A model generated the notes under the pieces. The model searched no databases. It was not told where the DNA came from and saw only the letters and a list, made by a program, of their open reading frames with translations. Source: Siphonodentalium dalli (lineage: Eukaryota; Mollusca; Scaphopoda; Gadilida; Siphonodentaliidae). From it: 64,000 nt of DNA. The stretch spans positions 27,654,987-27,718,986 of the forward strand of contig CP136063.1 in assembly GCA_032622095.1 (NCBI GenBank), read 5' to 3'. Below are positions 24,835 to 37,720 of the stretch, piece after piece. The translations under genes and the position numbers were made by a program. Position 1 is the first letter of the stretch. Every line of letters starts with the position of its first letter.

Positions 24835-25724
24835 GTGAGTAGAACTGTGCACTTGATGTTATAATTTAGATAGGGATACCATGATACATGCACTAAATGC
24901 AGTGTGCTCTATTCATATTTCCTACTTATATTTAAATTCCTGCAGTACTAGTTTTTGCGACTGGTGTGGAAATTTAAACTTTGCCAAAACTAGTACGATT
25001 TAAAGAGGTTATTGAACAAACAGGAAGAATAAAGCGTATGTGTACTAAGTAAACTTCGACATTTCATTTCTGAAGTTAGCAGTCTGCCGTTGGTCGTTGT
25101 AGTAATTTCACGCAGTTGAATTCCATGTCAGTGATGCCCGTAATAAATATAGAAATAAACCATAATTATGATTGGACCAGGTTGTGAAATATCCATATCT
25201 TAGTGACTAAATATGTAACAGTTACCTTCTATGCTAGATGTACATTTATTCCATACCCGTTTGATTGTAAACATTGTATTCAACGGAATCCGTACTGTTG
25301 ACTACATTGTTTCGTGTACCTCTAGTTCTGTTGTGCCGGAAACGGAACTATTTCACCGGCGTGTCGCGCACGCTCTAGACTGGTTCCCAAAATCCGCAAA
25401 CGGAAAATAAATGCCCGTAACGGTGTTTTCTTTACGTCGATAACACTAGCAACACACTAATGTCCGATTTTCGATGTACGCAGCTGTTTGTAGAAAATGC
25501 ACAAAAAAGAGCACTTTGAATATGAATAAAATATTAAAAAACTTACTTGGGATATAAAACATATGAAAGGGCATACGTACAATAATTTATAAAAAATTAT
25601 GGAAAAATAATCTTCTCCCCAATAAAAAATTTGTCGTATATCGGCTGTCAAATACAACGATAGTTTTACCTGCAATATGTTTATCTCTTAAATTGCTCTA
25701 CAATGGATAGATATCGATACATTT
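24835..25724 (+). other. Intron downstream of D, then insertion flank
   Basis: The first 370 bp resemble the intron after A2, including the stretch GATTGGACCAGGTTGTGAAA at 25,169 (compare 52,706). From about 25,230 the similarity is lost. Framework sequence of the same kind reappears at 28,570-28,700, so roughly 3.3 kb including the DUF3504 pseudogene was probably inserted here. No host gene seen. Confidence 0.5.
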
Positions 25725-27209
25725 GTGGTGTCAAATGTAAATTTTGAAGATGTTGAGAACTCATCCCAAGAAGATGTTGACGGTGCTAATGTTGAGTTAT
25801 GCCCAGGTTATCAAAATGAAGCACCCAGCTCCATCAGAACTGGTACAATGCCAGCAAATGGAAACATGCGATCGCTGGGACAATATTGTTCAATAATAAG
25901 AGACTGAAGCCAGTCCAACACAAATCATACACAATGTGATATAGTCCGGCGGTTGCTTCGTGTACAACAGAAAGTAACTTCCATGTTGTTAACGGAAAGT
26001 TGCATGAGGCAATTCGCCGAATATCTCCACATTCAAAATAAAGATAGAGATCCAACTAATATTCCACCTGAAGAATTAGATATACATGTTGGTGGATTTA
26101 TAATGACAGCAAACAAAGAAGACGGCACAGACTACGAACTGCGGGAGACAGGGTACAGTGGAAGTCTACTGGTCGCCGAGCACTTCAAAATGAGCAGAGA
26201 TTTCCTAAAATGCCACCAGAATGAACTTACATGTAAGGGCTTGAGAATCCGTTCTAACAAAAGTGAGCCACTAACTGACAGGCCGGCACCAATTTTATGT
26301 GAATCAGGACAATTGGGATTTCACAACGTCGCAGGCCTACTGAATCTGATATGTTTTAATAACACGATGCTAATGGGATTCAGAGGAAACCATGCTAACC
26401 GACAACTGAAATGGGGTGACATTCTGTTAAAAACGAATGAGAACAATGATGAAGTTCTTGAATTTAATGATAGACGGAGTAAAACATGAGATGGCAATAA
26501 CAATCCAACACGAGCTTTCAACACGAAAATATTTGCCAATAGGACAGAACCCACAAGATGTCCGATCGCAGCATATAAACCTTACAGAGAAAATAGACCG
26601 GCTGTCATGATGGATTAGGAATTTTACCTGGGAATAAATAGTGCCTTTCGCCAGCACACTATACCAAAACAGTTGTGGTACAAAGAACAACCAGTTGGAG
26701 TTAATACACTTGGAAAAATAATGCAGCTAATGGCAAATAATGCTGTCCTGGAGGCAACTTCATGAATCACTCGAAAACCATGCATCACAAATTCGGTGCA
26801 TGCCGGTTTTGACCCACTGATAACGCAACTTTCTGTACATAAGAATGTGAATAGCCTGAACAATTATGCAATCGCAAGTATTGACCAGCAGTGGGACATG
26901 TGCTATGTTTTGCAAAACAATTTCAGTAATAAAAAGGCACTTGCGATACAAGGCACGAGTACTACTGCTGAAAACCAGTCGCCAAACGCATTTTGGTTCA
27001 ATATGATGGGAATGTTAAATCTGCAGGAAACACAGAACTTGAACGTGAAATTTTTGTCAGAGGAATGTTCGCCGGTGCCAATATTTCTGGTGGTAAATTC
27101 GACTTTAACTTTGGAAATAAAAGTTCAACAAGCCGCAGTCAGGCTATTTGGTAATCATGTTATAAATAAAACACATTTCCAGTTTGATTGTTTTTTTTTC
27201 AAAGAATAA
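25725..27209 (+). pseudogene. DUF3504 / Crypton-like tyrosine recombinase, degenerate
   Basis: Remnant of the DUF3504 family, the recombinase-like domain of KIAA1958, QRICH1 and ZMYM-type proteins that derives from Crypton transposons. 25,953-26,489 carries the N-terminal helical domain (NKDRDPTNIPPEELD, KEDGTDYEL) and the first catalytic-Arg region (MGFRGNHANRQLKWGDI). After a TGA at about 26,487, other frames carry EFYLGINS, LWYKEQPVGVNTLGKIMQLM and NHSKTMHHKF. 26,796-27,209 carries LSVHKNVNSLNNYA with the nucleophilic-Tyr region. Where relatives read NHSARKTM, two residues are missing, so the catalytic HxxR is lost. Stops and frameshifts confirm a pseudogene. A 60-codon frame at 25,725-25,907 may be its 5' part. 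Confidence 0.8.
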
Positions 27210-28569
27210 TTATCATCATCATTATCGCCATTAGGTCAACATGACTGCTTGTGCAGATTGCTGCTTCCAATTGGTACGCACTGCGTCATGGCTGAACCAC
27301 GTTGTCATGTGATTTGGAACAACAAACTTCAAATTAAATGAGGCTAATTTAATCTTATAAATACTGAAAATATTTTGATTTTACTTTTGTGATCAACACA
27401 ATGTCGGTGCTGTTCTGATCCCAATGTGTTACAAATTTTGTGTTTGTTTTACTCATATCAAATATTGTTTTTATTTGTTCATAACAAAAAGAAAAAATTA
27501 ATGCCAAGTCTGATTTAATTTTGATGTTGTTAATCGTAAACTACAGTTGATATATCTTCATGCTTTAAAATTCATATGAAGTCTACTTTCTGCAAAGTCT
27601 ATTTAAAATGCAATGATCGATGTTGACATCAACAAAAATGTCACAAACAGAAGGTACCATTACCAGTACGAGTACACTTTGGACACTGTCTCCAGAAAAC
27701 ATTTAGATTCATTGTCAACAACAAAGAATGCAATTAAAAATGTTGACACAGAAAACATCACCATTGACATGCGGTAGTTATGAGGTATCTGTCAGTGAAA
27801 ATTAAGTTCCATTTTAAAATTCCAATACAAATGCCGAGTGTGGAAAATATCTCTCAAATAACTAGTAAACTATGACGAACCGAAAATAATATTGAAAAGA
27901 AATGCAGTTTAAAACTTTAAATTAAATGTCTCGAACTCATACATCGGTCAGTTACTTTCTGTTGAAATGACAGTTCCCAAATCCACTCATATACCCACAT
28001 TTTAAATGAAAAGAAATTTCAAAGTCTCCCACCATCGGTAAATTTTCACATCAATCAGTTGAAACATTCATCCCAATATTAATTAAAGTCAGCCCATTTG
28101 GGTTAGTTCTTGTTCTATGAGGTACCAAATTCAGTTTATATAATTGAGGCGTTCTCGTCTTATTCCAGCCCAGTTGGCTATTGACATTCCACGCTAAGAA
28201 TAGATTGACACGCTCGTGTTAATCGCGTGATAAGCTAGTACGCAGAAATTTATTTTGCCCCGTCATATTACGAAGAAATATGAACACCACAAAATATTGG
28301 GAGTTGTTTCATTAAGCACACGACTAAAACATTCGTTTTGGTAACGGAATATGTTGATCAGAGGATATGGAATAAAAATCCATTCAAACACTCGGTGTGT
28401 TCTGTCTATTTATAAAATCATTATGGTGGACTTTAAATATACTTTCAAGATTTATTAAGAACAGTATAACAGTCATCATATACATGCATTTGTTGGACAT
28501 AATTTGTGTCCAGGTGCCCATAATTGACCAACACTTATAGTGCATGTAATATAAATTGGAGTAAGGTAG
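27210..28569. other. Gene-free stretch after the DUF3504 pseudogene
   Basis: About 1.36 kb of AT-rich DNA. No open frame with recognisable content, tandem repeat or terminal repeat was seen. It may be the 3' part of the inserted element. Confidence 0.5.
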
Positions 28570-28700
28570 TGTGTATTTCTTTATTTTCCGCGTAATGCTT
28601 AAAATTAAACATAATGCATATTGCATAATTATATGTGTATCCATTGTTAAATACTAACCTTTGTGGAGCCCACTCATGCCTTTGATATGAACCCAAGTAT
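28570..28700 (+). other. Framework intron sequence resumes
   Basis: The stretch containing ATAATGCATATTGCATAATT, GTGTATCCATTG and GAGCCCACTCATGCCTTTGA resembles the distal intron sequence at 12,140-12,240, 20,640-20,760 and 52,930-53,030. It marks the far side of the insertion that followed exon D. Confidence 0.55.
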
Positions 28701-28731
28701 ATATGCCATCAACGTCGTTTTTCGTTTGAAC

Positions 28732-28837
28732 TATGAGCCTATTGATCGATCAGTAGACGAATAACATACTGTACAATTCCGCGAAGCTGATTAAACTAAG
28801 TATGTTATTCATCTACTGATCGATATATAGGCTCATA
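28732..28837. repeat. Inverted repeat, 39 bp arms
   Basis: Arms 28,732-28,770 and 28,799-28,837 are reverse complements with about three mismatches, separated by 28 bp. Weaker complementarity extends 20-25 bp further out on each side (CGTCGTTTTTCGTTTGA against the complement of TCAACTGAAAAGCGCGGCG). It resembles a small hairpin-forming non-autonomous DNA element; no target duplication was identified. Confidence 0.8.
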
Positions 28838-28896
28838 TATTATCAACTGAAAAGCGCGGCGAATAAAGTTACCTGTGATTGACTGAGACACCTTAG

Positions 28897-29201
28897 TGTC
28901 CGACAGTTAGGTCCATATTGGGCGCTAACATAGACAGAGTAGACTCAGTGGACAAGACATTGGGCTAAGTTAAGAATATGAAATAGCGAAATGCAGAACA
29001 GGAATGCAACTGGGAACGGGAAGTGTATAGAACGGAATAGCGCGGATTGGAATGAAATGAACCAAGTACACGCGATGAAATGATTGCAATGCGGCTATAA
29101 AATGTATATTAGTGAGTTAGGTTTAATAACTTAGTTAGTATACATGTGTAGCATGTAATAAAGGCATATACTGATTTGGTATCTAAAATAGCACGGTCAC
29201 A
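28897..29201 (+). other. Possible solo LTR
   Basis: A segment beginning TGTCCGACAG and ending GGTCACA contains a TATA-like GCTATAAAATG at about 29,094 and an AATAAAGG polyadenylation-like site at about 29,158, in the order expected of an LTR. No second copy was found near the gypsy remnant downstream, and no clear target duplication. This is a suggestion only. Confidence 0.25.
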
Positions 29202-32200
29202 CTCTCCCCACTGTTGATAAAATGACTCCCTAGTCATTTAAACCAATACTGAAAGGAAATGTCGCTAATAAACATGACTTTCAAACTCTGCAACTGATAA
29301 TGGAAAATTATCATCTATAAGATTCTCATACACAGAGATAACCTTGACACCGACATATCTTCAGAACTGAAAAAATATCCGCATTATATAACTGCAACTT
29401 ATTCAACAGTTGCTGAACTGACTCTTCACTGGAGTAGACAGAAAACAATGTTATACTCAGAATGAAAACATAATTAAAACAACACAAAAACAACTTTAAA
29501 ATCAATATTATACGAACATATCATCACATATCACATTACAAACAGGCAGATCAATTTATAAACATTAATATAAAATACGACGACATTTCACGTCGGACCA
29601 TGCGCACGGACCACGGCCGCTAACAATGGCTTATTATAGTAAGGTGTTAACTGGTGAATATCTATTGTATTCAAATCTTTTATGAAGTTAAGCCAGGGAT
29701 ACATTTAATGACACACATTGCGTAACCACTGAGTTAAGAACTGCTCTTCTATCACGAACAAAACAGACGGCTTAATTAATTACATAACCATTATACAGCT
29801 TATACGTTTTGATGATTAGATAGATGATGGAAATTGTGAATGATGGATACTATTCCGATCCGCCTATTTATTGGACATTACAAAAACACCTTAAAACAGC
29901 AGTGGTATCCCTAGTTAATCACCTATTCATTGTGCTCACCAATGACAACTCTCTTCAAAGCATACATGTTTCGTATTGTTTACATAGTCGGTGTCATCGA
30001 CGGCGTATAAACAAAAAATCACTCTTTAAAACAACAGCGTCACCACTATGTATTCACCTATTAATTGTGCCCACTGATAACAAGTCTCTTCAAAACATAT
30101 ATATAAACAAAAATACTGATCAGATGTCAATCAGTTGTATAATGTTCCCTTTGTACAGCCGTCACACGGAACGATATTTCATAAGAACGAAAATAACGAA
30201 ATACCGGTACTTTCGTCACCAAACTTCGTCTTGAATGTCGATCTATTGAGCGCTTTTATTAATTAGCTTTCTGACTCCATGATTTCGTCTCCATTTTGGG
30301 TCAAAAAAAGTTTAGCCAAAAGTTTTGCCAAATGAAATTTGTATTAGCCAAATTCGAAAAAGATTAGCCATTGGCTAATTTGGCTACCGACAGCGTGAAC
30401 ACTGCTAGTACGCGTACTTACAAATTATGTAGCGACGGTAGTCTGTCCGATATAATAGTACATATAAATAGATGGATTTGTTGCGATATAACCTGTATTG
30501 TATTGATATGGTTAATTATGTAATGGCGAAGCATTCTGTAGACAGAGGCATGCATACGAAATAATACATACAATAATACACATCTAAGCAACATAGCATA
30601 CCTATATCTGTCGACACTGATCGACTGGTTACAATCATGGTACAACATAAGTATGCAAGTAGATAATGGACTGGTCCAGCATATAATGGACTGTTCCAGT
30701 ATCAACCGTGTGATATACTATATAGTGAAGTATATATAGCTTGGATATCATACTACCTCGAGCCATCTATGGAGACATGATACCAGCTACGAAGAATAAG
30801 TATTACTGTCTTGAGAGCTAAGAATCACTTCTCCTCTGACTCCGATACATAACACATCTCTAGCTAACCTGTCAACACTTTGTTTCGCCAAGAGCCATAT
30901 TACTGATACATAAAATTATCTACACCAACGAATCTTGATGTCTTCTTGAGTTGTTCCCGATATCACGGCCAACCCTTATATCCACCAGACGCTTCGAGAC
31001 AAGTGGGGTGAAGTTACGTCCCGGATGGGTGCAAGGGTACCCCTATTGGCTCTCGGACTATAAGATAATTCTTACGAGAATCATCGATAAATATACAAAT
31101 CAGCAATGTCTTACCGTACTTGATTAATATGATGTTAATATTTCAGAATTATTACTGTGATGATAGGGTCATGACACAGCATGGCTTTGAACGTTCCGCG
31201 AGGAGTATATAATAAGTATATAAGTTTGAGTAAATTCAAGGCCAGTTACGTGATATCATATGACGTTGTACGATGCGCCGTTTCAACAACCCTCCAGCGA
31301 AGAAAACACGAAGATTTTAAAAGCCTTTTATTCAACCATATGTTCAACCAATCGGACGTCAGGCAGTTTATTCGTGTTCAGCACCTTCGAATTATTGTAA
31401 AAATATTGGTTTGACACTTTTCCGCCGAATGCTTCTGGAAATGTCTTTTCTGAGAATTACGACTAGATTATTGCTAACTTGAACATATGTTTTGAAAATA
31501 TGATAGATAAGTGAAATAGTCAATGACTAATCGATGGTTGATTAGCATCTTGCTGATGTGACGTCTGTAAATATTACATATGTAAAAGTGCATGTTGTGT
31601 GTTATACTAGCGCTAATATCTGCGGACCCACTGGTAAATCACAACCAGTGTATCTCGACTTTGAAATTGTGAACGATGCACCAGGATTGTGCATGATACT
31701 ATACTTGAAATGGTTTTAGTTTTACCGTTTCCACTGCAATAATAATAATTTTGCTTCATCAATCTTATTTCCAAATATAGTATCTGATAGTACATAAGAT
31801 AGTACACATTGTTATATGTGTTCCCGGATCTATGATACACTTCCCTTCCCTGGTGATTGTAATCACATGCTTAATTGTAAAGATAAGCACAGTAGGTGGT
31901 ACATGTAAATTATATAGTATAAGAACACACAAGCATAATTAACAAGAGCATAGTCTTAATTGGTAATGACTGGTTGCCACCATTGTATAAGTGAGGGAGG
32001 GTCAAACAAGTATCATTCTCTAGTAAACAATGGTATCACACATGTCATACACAATGGTACCATGGTACATCAGAGCTTATTTGAGGCATAATACACCATA
32101 CGTTGGAATAACGAATCATGTCGAGAAATACAGATACTCCCGCTTAGACCGCCGATCCACCAACTCCTTTGTGTATCTACCTATGTTGTGTTTTTCGACA

Positions 32201-32639
32201 GAGACTTACTTGAGAATATAAAAGATATCGAATCTTTTGGACTGTTTATTGTTCTCGTACGCTGCCAACTGTACATTCACCACTAGACATCATGGGCCAA
32301 ATGGTGCCGTGAGCTCAAAAACAGAACATATGTTTCTTTCATAACGTGAGTACTTATGCTATAAACATGTACATTTCTTTTGATCTGATAACGTAAATTA
32401 AATAAACACCATACCCGCATTATGTCATAGAGAAATTATATAATGCCACCATTAGAATGTGCATGTGCCAACCCAACTCAAATTATTAATTTCTCATATA
32501 CCTGCAATGTTGCCTTCCTTATACCCAATCACTTCGGAAATTAAGCTAAATATGAATATAGCACAAAGTCACCATGCCTATCCTTTCCTGTTGGTTGACG
32601 CTAATTACAATTCGATTATTTTAGGCGTTAGGCCGGAAC
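29202..32639. other. Long stretch without a supported gene
   Basis: AT-rich sequence with scattered short open frames and no recognised protein. It includes an imperfect direct repeat (29,893-30,100). Near 30,310-30,395 AGCCAAA-type words recur. A 136-codon frame at 29,824-30,234 spans the direct repeat and looks fortuitous. Confidence 0.55.
29893..30100. repeat. Imperfect direct repeat, ~131 bp period
   Basis: The segment starting AAAACAGCAGTGGTATCCCT (29,893) recurs as AAAACAACAGCGTCACCACT (30,024). Both continue through CACCTATT(C/A)ATTGTGC and CTCTTCAAA to about 29,970 and 30,100. About three quarters of the bases match by eye. Only two copies were seen. Confidence 0.65.
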
Positions 32640-33700
32640 TGATGAAGAGATAGTGAATGCAATCTAGTATACATGACTCCCTTCCTATCAAAATGTACGA
32701 AATGCTGATCAAAGCGTCATACTGGATCGCATTTCCATACAATTGGGTCGTTTCAATATTTCAATAGACTAACAACTGGCCACCATACACATTTCCTCAG
32801 CAATTCAAATGGCAACTCGAGTGACAAATGTCATCACCCCTTTTTGGGAGACACTTAATCGTTTCTTGAATGGACCCAAGAAATACATCGATATGGACAA
32901 GCAACTGCTGCGCCTGAATAAACATTAATTAAATTTGCTCTACAGACAAGCAGGGGGTCAGTATTCCAATGTTCAACTCAATGCACACAAGAACGCATAA
33001 ATGCCGATGGTGTGATACATGGAAGTACGTGGCTGAAATAAAGCAGGAAATAAAACCTAGATATGGCAATGCAAAAGGTTAAAGCATCAAAGCAAAAACC
33101 TAAGGAATCGGTGCAATCATATTCATATAGATTACGAACTTAGATTACAATTGAAATTTCTGGGCAAAATAATATTCGTGATGAACCCTCAGAATTCTAT
33201 ATGAGTGAACTATTCATCACGAGCTTAACCAAACCTTAAATCAAGCAACTTATCTCGCTTTAAGGGACCATACTATTCAACAACTATTACAGTCTCATAA
33301 TAGCCATGGAAACATGAATAATAATCGCAATTATCTATCATCTCATAATGATACTTATTCTAGTATGGAAGTCAATCATTTTCGAGGGCGGAAAAAAGCT
33401 GATATATTTAATGCACCACCACAACAGAACGATGCTAGTCAGGGTCTTCACAGGGTAGATATTATTTTAGCTCAATTTATACGAATAGTAATCAGTGCCC
33501 ACGAAATGGATTTTATTCTAATACAAATAGGTATGATAACACGAGAAGTTGGCCTAATGTTCAACATATACAAAATTCACAAAATTCTGTGATTAATCCA
33601 CAGACAAAACCAATTCAATTAATATGCCGATATTGTTTGAATCCTATGGTGTCCAGAACGTTTGGATGAAATTAATAAACAATATTTAAGCTGAAACAAT
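32640..33700 (+). pseudogene. gag-like remnant
   Basis: Scattered frames contain gag-like pieces, notably WKYVAEIKQEIKPRYGNA followed by KQKPKESVQSYSYRLRT near 33,030-33,140, which resembles the conserved 'xxKQxxxESVxxYxxRL' stretch of gypsy capsids. SEFYMSELFITSLTKP follows. A possible half zinc knuckle (ICRYCLNP) lies near 33,620, without the later His and Cys. Every frame is interrupted, so the borders are approximate. Confidence 0.4.
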
Positions 33701-33995
33701 CCACTCAGAGAGGAGCATCTCAGTGGAATCGTGTGAAAAGTAATAATAATCATCAAGTTATCTCCATCATGGAATAAATATAATGCACAAAGTAAAAATT
33801 AGAACGGATTATATTGGAATAAAACAAATAAATACGGTGCAAATAATGTTCAAAGGCCAATTCATCAAAGGTTGCCATATACAGCTCAAAATAAATTATA
33901 CGGACTGGTAAAATCAAGAGCTCTATCAGAATAACATAAACCTTACAATTAGACACAAACAGATAATACAACACCGGAATAAGATTAAAACAAAT

Positions 33996-35911
33996 TTGTC
34001 AATTCCTAAATATGACAATTCTACGAAGCTTATGAAAGACATAAATCAACAAGTGTCATCGTCAGTCTTGATTACAATAGGCACACAAAAATATCTGGCC
34101 ATACTCGACAGCCTTGTGGACATTAGTTTGTGTTTGCTGAAATATTATAACAATTTAAAATATAAACCGCTAATGAAAGAAACCCAGTTCCATGCGATGT
34201 CTGCAAGTGGTGATGCCTTGACCATAAATGGTCATACATTGGCTTCTCCACATTAATACATTAAAAGTATCCATACATTCTATGTTCGTCCTAATATGCA
34301 TCGGTCTTTATTAATCGGAAGAGATTTTCTCCGTGCCAATTGCGCCAGATTATATTTTGATCGCCAAATAATGAAAATTAATAGAAATATCTTATCACTC
34401 GTTCCCGATATTCATATCGCTAGCTTGGGTAGAGTACAGAATTGGGGTAATAAAATGTTTGCCGCACCTTTTCTACAAGTACAGCCTATAGACAATGGTT
34501 CATTGGTAGCCAGCCAGTACTAACTGCTGAATATTCAACAGTGAGTACACAGAGCGATATAATTTCCATGCTTGTTAGCAATTATACAGATAAGCATTTC
34601 AATTTACGACGTTGGTGCATCGTGGCAAAAGTCGACACTGTGAAATGCGTGGATACACCTGATCAGAATAAAAATGTATTACCAGAAGAGGTTAATTTAG
34701 AAGACTTAAAAGTACTTGATAAATTTAGAAATGATTGAATGCTACGAGATTATAACGATATTTGCTTCAAAATTAACCGAACTTGGATGCACTACTGCAG
34801 TAAGAAATAATTTCACCAGCCCCAGCAAATGAATGGTCATTTCCTTGCATGATTCTGAAGAAATAAAATCCGATAATTCCTATCGATTTATAGCCGACTT
34901 GCGCAGACTAATTGCTATAACAAAACCCGCATTTTTCCCAATTGATCAAATAGAAGATATTTTGGCAGAAATGAAAGGTGTTTAATATATAACAGTTCTC
35001 GATTATTTTTCAGTATTCCAATACATCACGCAGATCGAACTAAAGCTATTATTACTTGTTTCCGGGGAATTGTTTTTGTTTAATAGGCATGTTTTGAAGC
35101 TATAGGGAGATCCAGCAAATTTCTGCAAATCATGAATCGCGTGTTAGATGGAGTTAAAGTAGGTATTTGATAGACTTAGGAAGTTTAATATAAAATTAAA
35201 GTTAAACAAATGTAATTTTTTAAAGACTGAATGGACATCGTTGATCAACATGGGGTTAGATCAGATGCAAAGAATGTAAAAGCAATTCAAACCTTAATAC
35301 CGCTGACAAATCTGAAACAAGTGAGAAGTGTCATAGGCTCATTCTCATGGCTCTGGAAATATATTCCCAAATTTAGTGAAATGTGTGGACCCTTGGTATA
35401 ATTGACAAACCTAAATTTGAATCACGGATCAATGTGCTGAGGCATATCTCGCATATCCCGATAAAAACAAACCATTCATAATGATTACTGACGCCAGCGC
35501 TGGAGCTATCGCGGCATTAATTACACAGTCACGTGATCCAGGTGATCCGTGAATATCCAGATCTAATATGGAAAATCCTTTACATTTTTTCGGTGATAAA
35601 GAAACTACAACTTCACATAAGTTGATCCCTATTATTTATAAAGACTGATCACACAGTTTTAATAAATATGATATCTGCTCCTACAGATAACAAAAACGTC
35701 GAAGATGGCTGTATGCATATCTGCATATAAGCCACAAATAATTATCATACACGGCAAAGAGAGTATATTTGCAGATTATTTATCAAGACCTGCATATGAT
35801 GAACATAATGGTATGTCGGAAGAGCAATCAGATGTGACAGGACCTGACCTTGACGTACCAATTGATGTTGACATAATTGATACATGTACATCAAAATTAA
35901 ACAGAAACTAA
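33996..35911 (+). pseudogene. pol remnant: protease, RT, RNase H
   Basis: Protease-like sequence lies at 33,996-34,520: LAILDSLVDISL stands where retropepsins have the D-T/S-G-A active site, so the Gly is lost, and LLIGRDFLRANCARLYFD is the conserved C-terminal element. RT pieces are FIADLRRLIAITKPAFFPID (near 34,890), IPIHHADRTKAIITCFRGI (near 35,015) and FLQIMNRVLDGVK (near 35,120). The text then jumps directly to VFDRLRKFNIKLKLNKCNFL, so the YxDD catalytic segment is deleted. Then LKQVRSVIGSFSWLWKYIPK (near 35,315), RNase H-like FIMITDASAGAIAALITQS (near 35,475) and the RNase H end IHGKESIFADYLSRPA (near 35,750). Confidence 0.8.
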
Positions 35912-36935
35912 ATTGCAAATCGTTGTATAAATAAAATTCTACCTGGACAGCAGGAACCCAATCATTTTGACAGGAACGCGGATAGAGGGTCTCCGTTCGG
36001 AGGTATCCACCTTGATAATTTCAAATGCAACCCCACCCTTGAATCAAACCAAAGACAAGATTTTGCATAATTCCCAGAGAAGGATCTATGTTTTTTTGGG
36101 GGGACACCTGTTTTTGGGCAATGATATGCCGAAGGCATAACTGGAAGGCATGAGCGGAGGAAGGCTAAGGAGGGGTGACCTGCTTATGGTGGGGGTTCTC
36201 CCCCTGCCAAAGTTTTAAAAGTCCATTGCATTTAGAGCTAATCTTGGGCACTTTGGGTCAGTATTAAGTATTTTACTGAGAGATCATTTTGATCAAGATT
36301 CTCAAGCATAACTTTGGAAATGTTTATATATGTATGGATTGGAAATGCTTATAAGTTATTGTCAGATATCTTTTGGTTCAATGGATTATGCGTATCTGCT
36401 TGAAATGAGACATTACCACTGTCACTCTAATTCATATAATATGCTATTTTATAAAATGCAAGTGAGACACATACATAATATACTAAATGTAATACGGAAA
36501 CAATGTCTATTAAGTTAGTAATTACTATTTATAGTACTAATCTCTATGTTGATTTTTCATTTGGTATTATGAGATCCCACCTGATAACCAGGTTGATTTG
36601 ATCAAATTGTTAATGTTCCTGTACTGTATTTGATTGAAATACTGAAGTCTGAAGGCTGAATGATAACAAACCTGAAGTTTTCACAGATGAAAACTAGATA
36701 AAGTCAAACATACTTTAATTTTTTATGTCAATATATATAAATATATAAATGTTTTGCATCTTGTTATGATATGAATTGGGACCCAAATTGAAAAAAAATT
36801 AAAACAAAAAATTAAATGACATTTCTATATTTTGGTGCAATTTTTTGTTACAATGGCAATAAAAAAGTTTAGGGTCGGGGTGTTAACATAGGGTCGGTCG
36901 GGTTAGTGGAAACAAGCGTCGTTTTTAGGCCTTAG

Positions 36936-36985
36936 GTATCCATTATTTCCCAAAGAGCTTGTATCCATTATTTCCCAAAGAGCTT
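36936..36985. repeat. Exact 25 bp tandem duplication
   Basis: The 25 bp word beginning GTATCCATTATTTCCCAAAG occurs twice head to tail at 36,936-36,960 and 36,961-36,985 without a mismatch. Confidence 0.9.
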
Positions 36986-37300
36986 GAAAACGTCATTCTT
37001 GAGTGGGGCAGTCAGAGAAAATTGTAGCATACGTCCCCAAAACCAAAGGAGAAGGAATGCCCCACATGAATGGACTGCGAGATGATGTGTAAATTTGAGG
37101 TGGATATGTTATGCCATCAGCTGGTGCATAACACCACTCTGAACGAGAATCATCAAGATCAGGGTCTGCAAATTCCAAATTCCAAATTCTCATCAGGGTC
37201 TGCACCCGAAGTTGGAGGCACTGGTTCGAGGGGAGGCATATCAGCGAATTGATCATCGGTATCAGAATTTGGATCAACACCACAATGCCGCACAGTTGAT

Positions 37301-37720
37301 CACCCACATATATCCTGGGGTGGCAAATAAGAAATCGACCAATTTTGAAGGAAATTTCACACAGCTTGAGTATTTAGGCCACATAATCACGATTCCTACC
37401 AGCCTTACCGAAAACTGGGTTCAGTTGACCCTCGGTTGACCACCTATAGATATCCTGGGGGATGGCAAATAAGAAATCGACCAATTTGAAGGAAATGTTG
37501 TATAGTTTGATTATTTGGTGGCACAAACTGTCGCTATATGGCCACATAATCACGATTCCTACCAGCCTTACCGAAAACTGGGCTCAGTTGTCCCTCGGTT
37601 GACCACCTACAGACATCTTGGGGGATGGCACATTAGAAATCAAGCAATTTTGAAGAAAATTTCGTATAGTATTAGTATTTAGTTGCACAAACTGTCGCTA
37701 CATGGCCACATAGTCACGAT
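37301..37720. repeat. Tandem repeat, 140-163 bp unit, three copies
   Basis: Units begin near 37,301, 37,441 and 37,604 with CACC(C/T)A(C/T) followed by ATCCTGGGG. They continue through AAGAAATCGACCAATTT and GGCCACATAATCACGATTCC to CTCGGTTGACCACCTA. The first unit lacks the CACAAACTGTCGCTAT segment of the others, which explains its shorter period. The last ends after CATGGCCACATAGTCACGAT. Confidence 0.85.

Larger units (their letters stand above)
32640..35911 (+). mobile_element. Decayed Ty3/gypsy-type LTR retrotransposon
   Basis: Fragments of gag, protease, reverse transcriptase and RNase H follow in the usual Ty3/gypsy order on the + strand, with many stops and shifts. No integrase and no matching pair of LTRs were found. 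The copy is old and cannot be active. Confidence 0.8.

Noticed and set aside
36993-37307. 104-codon minus frame
   Set aside because: No recognisable motif, overlaps the start of a tandem repeat, and codon content is unremarkable.
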